From contig JAYQIF010000006.1 in assembly GCA_038141525.1 (NCBI GenBank), positions 28,318-92,317 on the forward strand: DNA of 64,000 bases, in the 5' to 3' direction. The notes beneath the pieces were generated by a model, which worked only from the letters and a program-made list of their open reading frames with translations, was not told the origin of the DNA and made no database searches. The translations under genes and the position numbers were made by a program. The stretch comes from BACL21 sp038141525. GTDB taxonomy: Bacteria > Bacteroidota > Bacteroidia > Flavobacteriales > Flavobacteriaceae. Below, piece after piece: positions 37,419-49,162 of this stretch; position 1 is the first letter of the stretch, and every line of letters begins with the position of its first letter.

Positions 37419-37942
37419 ATGAAAGGTAGTGTTCACATTGTGTTGCTTATCGGATTGCTTGCTCTGCATACCCTTAGTGGTTGCCAGGAGAAGACTACAG
37501 TTCTGAGACTGAGCCAATCATTGAAGCGGAACAAATGTTTTGTCAAACCCCGTTTAGTTTCCCTGGATTAATCCCCAAAGCCCAAGAGATCATCACAGAT
37601 TGGCCCGTATTTAATGACTTTAGGAGAATTTCACAAAACCTCATCAATATCCCGGTTGAAGATTTAAAATACCGCAGTAATAACCTGCGTCTTCAAACAG
37701 ATTCCTTATCGGTTACCGTTCCGGCAGCATTGCAATCGCCTATCATTAATGCCAGACTTCTTGTGGTCAAAACCCGCATAAGCTTACTTAATCAAGAAAC
37801 AAAAAAATCAGTCCCGGATTCTACGGTCATAGAAAATCGATTACTCGAATTACACCGAAGTATTCGCGAATTCATTTTGCACATCAACGAGAAAATAGAA
37901 AAAGACCTACTCGATAAAAAAGGCATACAATCCGCAGGATAA
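37419..37942 (+). CDS. Small lipoprotein, frameshifted
   Basis: ATG 37419 starts MKGSVHIVLLIGLLALHTLSGC, a typical lipoprotein signal with an LSGC lipobox. The frame then moves near 37485, one base short, into GEDYSSETEPIIEAE and on to a helical C-terminal half (about 60-170; ending KKGIQSAG). The product would be about 174 residues in the inner or outer membrane. Without correction the first frame ends soon. No known family seen. Confidence 0.6.
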
Positions 37943-37972
37943 CCCGAGCAATCGTCCCGGCAAAAAGTCAAT

Positions 37973-38716
37973 ATGAAACTCTTTAAGAACATCCGTCTTG
38001 GTTTAACCGCTTACTCAGAAGCCCTCGGACTGATCAGGCGACTCAGACTTTGGACGTTTATGGCCATTCCCTTGGGGATTAGTCTGGTGGTCACTCTCAG
38101 CGTGAGTACTCTAGCCTGGCAAACTAAATCTGTGGTCAGCGATTATTTTAAAGGCTTTTGGCCATGGGCTTTGGGCGCAGATTTTATGGCAAATCTTGGC
38201 GGGATTCTGGGGTCCGTTGGCGTTTTGCTTATGGGTTTTATCATGACCAAATACTTGGTTTTGGCCCTGAGTGCGCCATTTATGAGTGCCGTCGCTGAAA
38301 AAATCAGAACGCATCTCAGACCCGAACTTGAGCCTCAAGGGGACAATAACTTTTGGGCCCTGCTTTGGCGAGGCCTTAGACTAAACTTAGGAAATTTGGC
38401 TCGTGAAGTTGCGCTCACCCTCTTACTTTTGATATTTAGCTTTATTCCGCCTTTTGGCCTGATTACCACACCCCTTTTATTTTTAATCCAAGCCTATTTT
38501 GTGGGCGTAGGTAATATGGACTATAGTTTGGAAGCTTTTTTTAACTACAGTCAAAGCAAAAGTTTTCTCAATCAATATCGCGGTTTGGCCTTAGGCAACG
38601 GAATTCTTTTTAACTTATTGGCGCTCATTCCTTTTGTTGGGGTCATTATCGTCTTACCGCTTTCGGTCAGCGCCGCTGCCATTGTCGTTCTTGAGACACA
38701 CCGATCTCGAAAATAG
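37973..38716 (+). CDS. EI24-domain (CysZ-like) membrane protein
   Basis: Encodes 247 residues with four hydrophobic segments (about 30-50, 80-105, 145-170, 205-240). The sequence matches EI24/CysZ-type proteins (GLTAYSEALGLIRRLRLW, YFVGVGNMDY). CysZ proteins move sulfate; many other members have no known solute. It starts 30 bp after the lipoprotein gene, so they are likely co-transcribed. Confidence 0.78.
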   Translation: MKLFKNIRLGLTAYSEALGLIRRLRLWTFMAIPLGISLVVTLSVSTLAWQTKSVVSDYFKGFWPWALGADFMANLGGILGSVGVLLMGFIMTKYLVLALSAPFMSAVAEKIRTHLRPELEPQGDNNFWALLWRGLRLNLGNLAREVALTLLLLIFSFIPPFGLITTPLLFLIQAYFVGVGNMDYSLEAFFNYSQSKSFLNQYRGLALGNGILFNLLALIPFVGVIIVLPLSVSAAAIVVLETHRSRK

Positions 38717-38756
38717 AGGATAGCCAAATCCACAATTAACACCCACTTATGCTACA

Positions 38757-39920
38757 ATGAAAAGTCTTAAAAAAATCATCAGCATCTTGCTCATCAGTGT
38801 CGTATCCATAGTGTTACTGGCCTATGCCACAAATACGGATTACCTGTTAAAGGCCGTGCGCACTATTTATCTAAAAGGGCATGTTACAGGCTTTTTGGAT
38901 GATTACCATGAGTTTGATAACCGAACTATCGCTGCAGGCCCGGTTAAATATTCTTGGCCAAAGCACGGACTTTATAATACAACGAGCGCCTCGGAACGTC
39001 TTGAGCAAAAGCACCAAGAAATGGGGACGATCGCTTTTGTAGTGATCAAAAACGACAGTGTTTTTTACGAGCAATATTACCAGGGGTATTCTGACAGCTC
39101 GAATACGAATTCTTTTTCAATGGTCAAAAGTATGGTCTCAGGTTTGCTCGGTAAATCCATCATGAACGGGGCCATCAAAAGTTTAGATCAACCCGTGGGA
39201 GATTTTTTCCCGGAATTTAGTCAAGGCCTCGCTGCGCAAACCACTGTGGGCGATCTGGCCTCTATGTCTTCGGGTACAAACTGGGACGAGGCGTATTACT
39301 CGCCGCTTTCTATCACGACCCGGGCTTATTTTGACGATCATCTGCGCGAGGTCATTTTGAATTTAAAAGTTGTGGACACTCCTGGGCAAAAGTTCAAATA
39401 TGCCAGTGGAGATACGCAGCTCTTGGGTATGGTTTTAGAAAAAGCCAATGGTAAAACCTTAAGCCAGCAATTGACCGAGTATTTCTGGCAGCCTATGGGT
39501 GCCGAGCACGATGCCTATTGGCAGCTGGACTCGGAGGAATCTGGTATTGAAAAAGCTTATTGCTGTTTGGCCTCAAATGCCCTTGATTTTGCGCGTTTTG
39601 GCAAACTTTATAAAGACAAAGGCAACTGGATGGGTACCCAAATTTTGGACAGTGCTTATGTGGCCAAAAGTATCAGCCCACGTTTTGAGGACTCCCCTCA
39701 ATACGGCTATGGGTGGTGGATGCACAGTCATATGGGACACGATTTCTTTATGATGAAAGGCCACCTCGGGCAGTATGTTATGGTCAATCCAAAAGACAAT
39801 GTCATCATTGTTCGTTTAGGTCATTTACACTCCAAAAGAGAACAAAACCGAGATTTTGGCGATGATATTCCTGTTTATATCGAAGAAGCCTATCAGATAC
39901 TCGATCAGGCTGGAATTTAA
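38757..39920 (+). CDS. Serine hydrolase of the beta-lactamase/PBP4 family
   Basis: Encodes 387 residues with an N-terminal hydrophobic segment (about 7-24) that may anchor or export it. The class C beta-lactamase-like active site Ser-x-x-Lys is visible in SFSMVKSMVSG, the YxS/N motif as KYASGD, and a GWWMHSH-type third element near the end. Family members hydrolyse peptides, esters or D-amino acid compounds. It starts 40 bp after the EI24 gene. A bidirectional terminator follows. Confidence 0.82.
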   Translation: MKSLKKIISILLISVVSIVLLAYATNTDYLLKAVRTIYLKGHVTGFLDDYHEFDNRTIAAGPVKYSWPKHGLYNTTSASERLEQKHQEMGTIAFVVIKNDSVFYEQYYQGYSDSSNTNSFSMVKSMVSGLLGKSIMNGAIKSLDQPVGDFFPEFSQGLAAQTTVGDLASMSSGTNWDEAYYSPLSITTRAYFDDHLREVILNLKVVDTPGQKFKYASGDTQLLGMVLEKANGKTLSQQLTEYFWQPMGAEHDAYWQLDSEESGIEKAYCCLASNALDFARFGKLYKDKGNWMGTQILDSAYVAKSISPRFEDSPQYGYGWWMHSHMGHDFFMMKGHLGQYVMVNPKDNVIIVRLGHLHSKREQNRDFGDDIPVYIEEAYQILDQAGI

Positions 39921-39926
39921 TGGATT

Positions 39927-39956
39927 AAAAAATGCGGGCCAAGGCCCGCATTTTTT
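39927..39956. terminator. Bidirectional terminator
   Basis: Stem AAAAAATGCGGGCC with its complement around a 2-base loop, between genes converging at 39920 (+) and 40024 (-). Confidence 0.92.
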
Positions 39957-40023
39957 GCTTTGCATTATCTATAAATTGTCATGAAGCCCTCTAAGTAAAA
40001 ACTTTTTTCGAGAACCGAACTAC

Positions 40024-43000
40024 TTACTCCTTCACAAAGGACTTAATCTGTCGCTCATCATCATCATACACCTCAAATACATAGATTCCAGAAGGCAGTG
40101 ATTTCACATCGACTGTACCATCCCCAATGACACCTTGCTGTACTTTTTGACCTAAAACAGAATAGATGGTATAAGTACTCTCTTGACTAAGTCCACTCAT
40201 GGCGACATTGATGTGTGCCTTGGCCGGTACAGGAGCAAGGGTCAATTCGTCAAATTCTGAACCACCCCAATCATCTCCCAAATCACGGGTCTGCATCGGC
40301 ACGAGGCCCTCCATTAGGTTATTGGCTGGATCTCCAGTAATGACGACACAATCGATATAGACTTGGTCATTATTGCTCGAGGCGTCATTTTGCAATCTAA
40401 ACGAAATATTATTTGGGTTGCTAAAGTTAACCGTATCGAATAGAACTGTTGCTTCATAGACAGTTCCATTATCCACATCGGTCCCAAAGACATACTGAGC
40501 GGCCATAGTCCAAGATCCGTTTCCGTCACGAACCATGAGCCAAAAGTCTTCACCGTTATTCATCCCAACACCCACAAACAAAAATCTAAAACTAAAGGTG
40601 GTATGTGCTGATAAATCCTGACTCGCCAGGGTTGTTGAGGATTGAACGCCGGAGTTATCACGAATACGAATCGATGAAGTACCTTCGGCACTATAAGTTC
40701 CCGAATAGAATTGACAGTCTCGACCGCCGTCTTGCCATAGACCCCAGCCACCCTCAAAACACTCTTCATGAACCACAACACTATTGCTGGCTTCATTCAC
40801 ATTGACCACTCGCGTAACCGAAGTTGTATTAGACGAACTATCTGTAACAGAATAGGTCAAAGTATTTGCGCCAACCACAGAAGTGTCTACTGATCCGGTG
40901 ACCACAACACTATTGCTAATATCGCCATCGACATTATCTGTCGCGATATAGCCCGGTTCAACATAAGTGTCCCCAACGGTAAGTTCCATTGGATTGGCCC
41001 CTAGGAGTGTTAGTTCTGGAGGTGTAGCATCTGCGATTACATTGACGCGACGATTGATCGATGCTTGATTACCCGCTGCATCTGTTACCGAATAATTAAT
41101 GGTATAAACATCGGCGATAGCCGTGTTCACAAATCCAACTGTCTGAATGTCCGCCGTTAAATCTCCGTCGGCGTTGTCTAGTGCCGTAGCCCCCGGTTCG
41201 TTATAAACTCCGCCCAGCGCAATATCCATGGGGTTATCCCCATTCAACGTGATCACTGGAGCAATCCTGTCCAGAACTACATTTACCGTTCTGGTAGCCG
41301 TGGCCGAGTTTCCTGCTGAATCGGATACAGAGTAGGTCCTCTGGTACGTTCCTTCAGTTGCCGTATCTACAACACCACTGATTTGAATGTCTGCAGATAG
41401 GTCCCCATCAACATTATCAAAAGCGGTAGCCCCTGGCTCACTGTAAGTCTGATTCAAATAGACCTCCATTGGATTGGCTCCGTTAAGCGTGATCACTGGA
41501 GCGGTTGTGTCTGCTTCCACAATAACCGCACGATCAACGCTGGCTGTATTTCCAGCTGAATCAGATACCGTATAGGTTCTGGTATATGTTCCAGGAATCG
41601 ATGTGTCTACCACTCCCGTAGGGACTATTGCACTGGTTAAGTCTCCATCGATATTGTCTGTAGCCGTTGCCCATGGATCGCTAAAAGTATCCCCGACCAT
41701 CAAGTTCATCGGATTAGCCCCGTTTAAGGTGATCACTGGAGGTACGGTATCCGGCCCGCCTAAATCGCCAATAATAATCACCGCATCAATATAGATGTCA
41801 TCCGGGTTACTCGAGGCATCACAATAAAATCTGAATCCAGAATTAGTAGAGAAATTTTGAAACTCAGTGGCATTTAAAGTGATCTCATCGCTGTAAAAAC
41901 CATTTCCATTGAATTCAAATCCACTACGCCATTGACCTATGGTAGTATATTGTGATCCATCGAAGTATTGTAAAAAGAAATCTTCGTTAAATTCCATACT
42001 TCGTGCGTAATAATGGAAAGATAGCGTTACGGTCTCATAAGGCGTTAAATCAAGGCCCTGTAATCTCATCGAAGAAGCACTTCCTGAATTATCCTGAATG
42101 TTTATGGCTGCGATACCTTCAAAAGCATAAGTGCCTCCCGTATAGCGACTACAATCGCTTCCGCCATCGATCCAGCCGTCCCAGCCAGACTTCAAAATAG
42201 CCCTCGTGTATGGTAACGGTTGTGGCACATGGTGCGCAATCAGGTCCTCCACAATCAACACCTGTTTCTTGACCGTTTTGAATACCGTCATCACAGGTTG
42301 GCAGTGGCTCAAGCGTTCTGGCTGAGGCCTCAGTACTCCATGCAGAGAAATTTCCTGCCGCGTCAAAAGCACGTACTTGATAGGTATATACTGTATTGGA
42401 ATTTAGCCCAGTTCGGACCGTAAAAGTGGTGGTGAAGGTCCCTTGAGACTGTCCATTTTGACGTAATTCATAGCCCGTAACCCCTACGTTATCGTTAGAA
42501 GGGTTCCAGCTCACATCAAGTGTAGACTCTGAGGGGTTAGATACGATAAGTTCGGTTGGCACACTTGGCGCCTGAGTATCTGGCGGGTCTTGTGTTGTAA
42601 CGCTTAGCGCAGTACTCAAATTAGACACGTTACCGGCCGCATCATAAGCCGATACCTGAACCGAATATGTCGTGCTCGGACTGAGACCTTCAAACAAAAA
42701 GTTTGTTGTTGACGAAGTACCTCCCGGCTGACCATCGAGATATAAGTTGTAACCTACCACCCCGACATTGTCCGAGGCAGGCGACCACGAGAGTAAAAAG
42801 GTAGTGTCGGTAATACTCGAGGCGCTCAGGTTTGTCGGAACAGTAGGGGCCTCTGTATCTGGTGGCGGAGCCAAAGTGGTCACCGAAAGCACGGAGGTTT
42901 GTGCGCTGTAATTACTCGCTGCATCATAGGCCCGAACGCTAAAACCATAAGTAGTATCTGGACTAAGACCACTGACACTGTAGTTAGTTGTCGCCGTTGT

Positions 43001-45610
43001 GCCTAAGCTATTTCCGTCTTGAAAAATTTCATAGCCCATTACCCCAACATTATCAGTGGAGGCATTCCAGGAAAGATCCAAAGAGGTCTCCCCTATATTA
43101 CTGGCTGTCAAGTTGCCAGGAACTGTAGGCGCAATCGTGTCTGGTGGTGTTGCGGTAGTAACGCTGAGACTATTGGACTCGTTTGATGTATTTCCAGCGG
43201 CATCAAGCGCACGCACCGTAGCGCTGTATTGTGTAGCTGGGTTCAACCCACTAATCAATGCACTGGTGCCCGCCTGAGTTCCTTGGCTTGCCCCGTCGAT
43301 AAACACCTCATACACATCTACACCTAAATTATCTGTTGAAGCGTTCCAACTCAGCGTAAAACTGGTTGTGGTGATGCCCGATGCCGATAAATTAGTGGGC
43401 ACCGATGGCGGTGTGGTATCTTCATTAACATTGACCGTTCTGGTTTGTGTCTCAGCAGGATTTCCTGCTGCATCCGTAACATCATAGGTCAAAGTATAGG
43501 TCCCCGCTATGCCTGTATTCACCGTACCTGTAACCACAATATCTGAAGAAATATCACCATCGACATTATCTAATGCAGTTGCTCCCGGGTCATCAAATGT
43601 CTGCCCTACAAATAAATTAAATGGATTTTCTCCAAGCAATGTAATCACCGGGGGCGTCTCATCCACCCCAGCAGTGATACAAATTTCCGTTGTCTCTGAA
43701 CTACCAAAAGAACCGCCTGTCTTAAAGACCCCATCAGGGCTTGAGAGGCTGTATGAACCATTGCCGTAGGCACAACAAATTCCATCTCCATAGGTGTCTG
43801 TTATTTGGAAGGTATAATTGCCTTCATTCAATGTCGGAAAAGTAACGTTTACAGTGGACCCATCCGGGTTTGAGGTTGAATAGGCCGCACTTGCTATGAC
43901 ATTATTCGCGTCGTCTGTGAGCTTCCAAGCCGTTTCCTCAGGATAATTATCAAAGGTAATGGTCAGTTCTATTGGATTAGGTTGACACACCGGTGGTGGA
44001 ATGATACGGCCTACCCCAACAGCAGCCCAAGCTAGAGTTACGGCTTCTACTTCCGGACTATTTTGACCATATAAATCAATGGCTGATTGAATCGCGCCGT
44101 CTCGGGCATCAGAATACTGAGAATTCGTGCTCAAATATACCGTCAAATTTCTGTATGCAATAGCTGCCGCGGCCTCCATGCCGATGGCAGGAACATCAAA
44201 TGGATCACCAAAATCATTGGTTCCTGTACCTCCTACTGTGAGTAAATAAAACCAAAAGTTCTGAACTCCTGAGTTGTAATGCACCCCTCCATTGTCTCCT
44301 GAACCGGTATACCAATTGGTTCCTAAATAAGTATCCGGGTCGCCAAATTGATTTGGGTTACTCATCGAGCGCAAGGCACCGCCACTGCCGCCAGCCCCAA
44401 TTTGATCACCCATCAACCAGTCATTTGTCCCCGCACCAAAAAACTCAATAGACTCGCCAAAAATATCCGAAAAAGACTCGTTCAAGGCCCCTGATTCGTA
44501 GCTGTAGACTAAATTCGCGGCGTATTCAGTCACTCCGTGAGTTATCTCATGACCGACAATGTCCAAAGAAACCAGTGGTCCGTAATTTACGCCATCCCCA
44601 TCTCCGTAGGTCATGACAGATCCGTTCCAAAAAGCATTGACATAATTTCTACTGTAGCTCACATAAGAGCGAATTACAGTTCCGCTTCCTGTGTAAGAAT
44701 TACGGTTGTGTTTTTGCATAAAGTACTGATGCGTTTGCTCAGCACCCCAGTGGGCCTGAACACCAATATCCGTTGATCCAGAAAAATTAGTCGTACTGCT
44801 GACTACATCAGAAGCACTACTATAATTGGTGCTCCCCCCCATGTCATAGGTCTCTATTCCATTGCCATCTGTTGTTTGACGCAATCGATATCCCGAAGAG
44901 AAACTATCGGCCATAAAAGACACTGTCCCATTGTACAAACTAGATCCAGTCGCCGGAGTATCGGCGTGATGAATGCGCTTGTTTTCGAATACAACCGCTC
45001 CATTGTGCGCATCGACGTAGACGTCTGCTCGATAAACAGGCTCAGAAGCATAGATGTCAAATTTATAAACCAATTTAGCCTGGTTGTTCACCCCGGCAAT
45101 CGGTCCTAATATCATTAATTCTCCTGTGGGCGCCTGATAATCCATCAAAGCGCTGCTCTGGGCGTCCTCCCACATATAACTTGTGGCATTAACAAAACCC
45201 TTCGCAACATTGAGCGCCGAAGCAGAGGACATGGTCGGACGAATCTCCAAATCACTAATATTGACCGTAGTATTGGTCAATGAGGTCACTTGGCCCTCTT
45301 TGGCATGTATTTTTATTTGTGCAAACTCAACAGGTAGACCTCTGTAAAACTGGGTATAACCATCATGCGTAAATCCGAGTTCGTCAGTATCTTGTTTGAT
45401 GAATTCCAGAGTTGATCCTTGATTTAAGTTCAAAAGATCTTGAGTAATCCCAGAAAGATTATTTCGTGAGTAATTTTGATTTTCACTCAAAACAATTAAT
45501 GTCGGCTGTGGCCTGTAAACATCTCCCTTCGGCGGCTTTTGGGCAAAACCTATGGCAGTTGTCAAAAGTAAAAAGACTGAAATCCCCCAATGATTAAAGT
45601 AATTTTTCAT
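40024..45610 (-). CDS. Multidomain M4 metalloprotease, T9SS type A, frameshifted
   Basis: About 1,861 codons with one frame break near 42190. It has a signal peptide (1-23, ending GFAQ), an FTP/PepSY-like propeptide, then the thermolysin fold with zinc site HEITHGVTE and ESGALNESFSDIFGE. A proprotein-convertase-like or Ig-like unit follows, one DUF5011 unit, four fibronectin type III units (PTVPTNLSAS), a Cys motif (CDDGIQNGQETGVDCGG), two jelly-roll-like units (WDGWIDGGSDC, WGLWQDGGRDC), four more DUF5011 units, and a type A sorting domain (LAPVPAKAHINV, SVLGQKVQQG, GIYVFEVY). The enzyme would be secreted and anchored by T9SS. The break joins HEGYFE to SGWDGWIDGG and looks like a base error. 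Confidence 0.88.
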
Positions 45611-45800
45611 GTATTCTTGGTGTTTTTAGTTGTATCTTTTTTGTGTCTGTTGCTGAGTATTCTAAAATCAAAAACACAGACCATAATTTATTTTTAAATT
45701 CGTTTGATGGGGCTAATCGCTATAAAATCGGTAGAAATGGCGCTCAAAAAACGTGGGAAAAATACTACTATTTGAGCGTATTTTAAAGTAAATCCTGACT

Positions 45801-47508
45801 GTGACCGAAGATTTAACATCCTTATTATCAGTTTTTAGACTAAGTGTTCGTTTTATACGACCAATACCGCAGTTGGCATTGTCAGAAATCGAGTTTTCAG
45901 TCCCAAAAAATAGTATTATTGGCATAGTTGGGGAGTCTGGAAGTGGTAAATCACTCACGGCCATGTCCATTATGGGGCTGCTCAACACCTCAAATACGGA
46001 AGTTTCAGGTCGAGTCACCTTTGAGGGTGAACCCATTTTTCCCAATCAATCAAATCGTGTTAGAAAGCTCCGAGGCAAAGCAATCGCGATGATCTTTCAA
46101 GACCCGATGACTGGGCTTAATCCCGCAAAACGATGCGGCGCTCAGGTCGACGAAATGCTCATGTTTCAACTCGAGCTGAGTCGTGATAAAGCAAAGGCAA
46201 AAACTCTTGAATTATTTGAGCAGGTCAAACTCCCTGACCCTGAAGCCATGTATCGGCGCTACCCACATCAACTTAGTGGAGGACAAATGCAACGCGTAAT
46301 GATCGCTATGGCCATAAGCTGTGAACCCAAACTGCTGATCGCCGACGAGCCCACAACGGCCCTTGATGTGACCGTCCAAAAAGACATCATCGAACTTTTA
46401 AAAGAAATACAGGCTCAAGACGCAAATGTCGATGATTTTCATCTCCCACGACTTGGCCCTTGTTTCTGAAATTGCTCATGAAATACTGGTCATGTATCGC
46501 GGTAAAATCGTCGAAAAAGGCAGTCCAGAGGCTATTTTTCTCAAACCCCAAGACGAGTATACCAAAGCCCTAATCTCAGCGAGGCCTCAAGGTCATTTGC
46601 GCCTTAAATCTTTGGCCACTGTAGCCTCGATAAGGGATAAAAGTTTTAGTCCAAAAATTTACAGCGCGCAGCAACGCGCAGTAAAACATCAACAGATTTA
46701 TCTCAAAGAGCCATTACTTCGGGTACAGAATTTGTCAAAGTCCTTTTATCAAAAGCCATTTCTCTTCGGCAAAAAGCACGTTACAAAGGCTGTCGACGAA
46801 GTCTCGTTTTCGGTTTATGAGGGTGAAACCGTCGGCCTAGTTGGGGAATCGGGATGTGGCAAAACAACTCTAGTTAAGACCTTACTCCAACTCGAAAAAG
46901 CGAGCAACGGCTCTGTGTTTTACAATGGACAGGATATCTGTCAACTCTCGACAGCGCAATGGCGTGCGCTGCGAAAGGACATACAAATCATTTTTCAAGA
47001 CCCCTTTTCCTCGTTAAATCCTAAAATGACGGTTGGGGACTGTATTGTTGAGCCCATGGAAGTGCACAACATCGGCGTCTCGAGTCAAAACCGCAAGCAA
47101 AGACTAAATCAATTGCTCGAGCAAGTGGGGCTCGATGAGTCCTATGCCTCCCGTTATCCGCATCAACTCTCTGGTGGTCAACGCCAGCGTGTGGGGATTG
47201 CTCGGGCCATTGCCCTCGAGCCCAAAATCATCGTGTGTGACGAATCCGTCAGTGCATTGGATATTTCTGTGCAGGCTCAAGTCCTTAATTTGCTCAATAC
47301 ACTTAAAGAAAAATTTGGATTTACCTACATCTTTATCTCTCACGATTTATCTGTGGTTCAATATATGTCGGATCAACTTTTGGTAATGCAAAAAGGGCGT
47401 CTGGTAGAGATGGGTGATGCCGATGAAATCTATGCTATGCCCAAATCGGCCTATACTAAAAGTCTCATCCAGTCGATTCCAAAGGGAATACAAAAAAACC
47501 CGTTCTAA
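45801..47508 (+). CDS. Fused dipeptide/oligopeptide ABC transporter ATPase, frameshifted
   Basis: About 568 codons with two ATPase domains in one chain, of the DppD-DppF fusion type. Domain 1 has Walker A GESGSGKS, signature LSGGQMQRV and Walker B LLIADEP; domain 2 has GESGCGKT, LSGGQRQRV and IIVCDES. A frame break at about 46425 sits between QAQDAN and MSMIFISHDLA, just at the end of the Walker B region of domain 1. GTG 45801 is the likely start. The permease and binding-protein genes are not in this window. A hairpin overlaps its stop codon. Confidence 0.87.
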
Positions 47509-47527
47509 CCTCACAAAGAACGGGTTT
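47496..47527 (+). terminator. Hairpin overlapping the ABC gene stop
   Basis: AAACCCGTTCT at 47496 pairs with AGAACGGGTTT at 47517 around a 10-base loop; the first arm includes the stop codon. Only a short T run follows, so termination is likely but not certain. Confidence 0.6.
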
Positions 47528-47667
47528 AATGCTAAATCTACATGGTGCAGACTTGGGGCTTGATAACATCAAGATGATGAAGTAGGTTCATCATTATTAC
47601 AGGAACAAATGTGGTAAATTTTTATCAACTAACAGATAAAAAGCGAATTATTTCGATTAACGGCACA

Positions 47668-48324
47668 CTATTTTAACATTTCGGGCACATCATTGGGAAC
47701 AATAAGCGCACCTTCTGTGACTTCTTGAATTTCCTTGATGCTGACTCCAGGAGCACGCTCAAGCAAATGAAAGGCATTGTCGCGCACCTCCAAAACTGCC
47801 AAATCGGTCACAATTTTTTTCACGCAACCGACACCCGTAAGGGGTAACCTGCACGAAGACAACAGCTTTGATTTTCCTGCTTTGTTGGTATGGGTCATGG
47901 CGACAATGATTCGATCAGCCGAGGCCACTAGATCCATAGCCCCTCCCATTCCTTTGACCATTTTTCCAGGAATCTTCCAATTGGCGATATCTCCGTTTTG
48001 GGCGACCTCCATAGCCCCGAGTATCGTGAGATCCACATGCTGTCCACGAATCATAGAAAAGCTCAAGGCGCTGTCAAAAAACGCTGCGCCGGGCAGGGCA
48101 GTAATGGTTTGTTTTCCCGCGTTAATTAAATCGGCGTCTTCCTCGCCCTCCAAAGGAAACGGACCCATACCGAGTATTCCGTTTTCACTTTGGAATTCAA
48201 CACTAATGTCCTCACGCACAAAATTGGCCACCAAAGTGGGAATGCCAATACCGAGGTTTACGTAATAACCGTCTTTTACTTCTTGGGCAATACGCTGAGC
48301 AATTTGAAATTTATTAAGCGCCAT
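47668..48324 (-). CDS. scoB: 3-oxoacid CoA-transferase subunit B
   Basis: Encodes 218 residues. GLGIPTLVANF and the active-site SENGILG (catalytic Glu47) mark the beta subunit of SCOT. Together with subunit A it moves CoA between succinyl-CoA and acetoacetate in ketone and short-chain acid use. It overlaps scoA by 11 bp. The length is normal. Confidence 0.92.
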   Translation of the reverse strand: MALNKFQIAQRIAQEVKDGYYVNLGIGIPTLVANFVREDISVEFQSENGILGMGPFPLEGEEDADLINAGKQTITALPGAAFFDSALSFSMIRGQHVDLTILGAMEVAQNGDIANWKIPGKMVKGMGGAMDLVASADRIIVAMTHTNKAGKSKLLSSCRLPLTGVGCVKKIVTDLAVLEVRDNAFHLLERAPGVSIKEIQEVTEGALIVPNDVPEMLK

Positions 48325-49024
48325 GTTCTGTAGTTCTTACGGTTCGTTGTTCTATTCTTTTTTGATAATCTGTACCTTGGAAAATACGCTGAACAAAAAT
48401 CCCTGGAATATGGATTTGATTTGGATCTAGCGCCCCAACCGGCACTAATTCTTCTACCTCAGCTACAGTTATTTTGGCAGCCCCACACATGTTAGGATTA
48501 AAGTTCCGAGCGGTGCCCTTAAAAATTAAATTACCTGCCGTATCGCCTTTCCAGGCCTTGACAAAAGCAAAGTCCGCGTCAAAAGCGTGCTCCAACAAAT
48601 GCATCTTGCCGTTAAATTCTCTGGATTCCTTTCCTTCACCCACTTCGGTACCATAGCCCGCAGGGGTATAAAATGCAGGGACCCCGCTTTGAGCCGCCTG
48701 ACAACGCTGAGCCAAAGTCCCTTGAGGAATCAATTGTACTTCTAACTCTCCGCTGAGCATTTGACGCTCAAACTCTGCGTTTTCCCCTACATAAGAGGCA
48801 ATCATCGTCTTGATTTGCCGGGTTTGTAATAGCAATCCAAGTCCAAAATCATCCACGCCTGCATTATTAGAAATACACGTCAACTGATCCACCCCAAGTC
48901 TTTGCAATTCACTGATCGCGCATTCGGGTATCCCGCAGAGGCCAAAACCGCCGAGCATTAGGGTCATGCCACTTTCCACACCGGTACAAGCCTCTATGAC
49001 ATTATTCACTGTTTTATTGATCAT
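48314..49024 (-). CDS. scoA: 3-oxoacid CoA-transferase subunit A
   Basis: Encodes 236 residues. The glycine-rich MLGGFGLCGIPECAI near residues 22-36, the CISNNAGVDDFGLG stretch and EGKESREFNGKMHLLE are classic for subunit A of SCOT. First gene of a two-gene operon with scoB. No other butyrate or ketone gene lies nearby. Confidence 0.92.
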   Translation of the reverse strand: MINKTVNNVIEACTGVESGMTLMLGGFGLCGIPECAISELQRLGVDQLTCISNNAGVDDFGLGLLLQTRQIKTMIASYVGENAEFERQMLSGELEVQLIPQGTLAQRCQAAQSGVPAFYTPAGYGTEVGEGKESREFNGKMHLLEHAFDADFAFVKAWKGDTAGNLIFKGTARNFNPNMCGAAKITVAEVEELVPVGALDPNQIHIPGIFVQRIFQGTDYQKRIEQRTVRTTEHGA

Positions 49025-49082
49025 ATTTTGGTCGTTTTGGTCATTTTAGTTTTTTAGCAGTAATATTTTATCTGACTGCACC

Positions 49083-49118
49083 ATCATTTATGCCGTCATT
49101 TATGCCATCATTGAGCCC
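49083..49118. repeat. Three 12-bp direct repeats
   Basis: ATCATTTATGCC, GTCATTTATGCC and ATCATTGAGCCC stand head to tail upstream of scoA. They may be a small slippage product. Confidence 0.5.
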
Positions 49119-49162
49119 GCTAATGCGCTTGAACATCAATCCAAACTGATAGGCGACATGAG

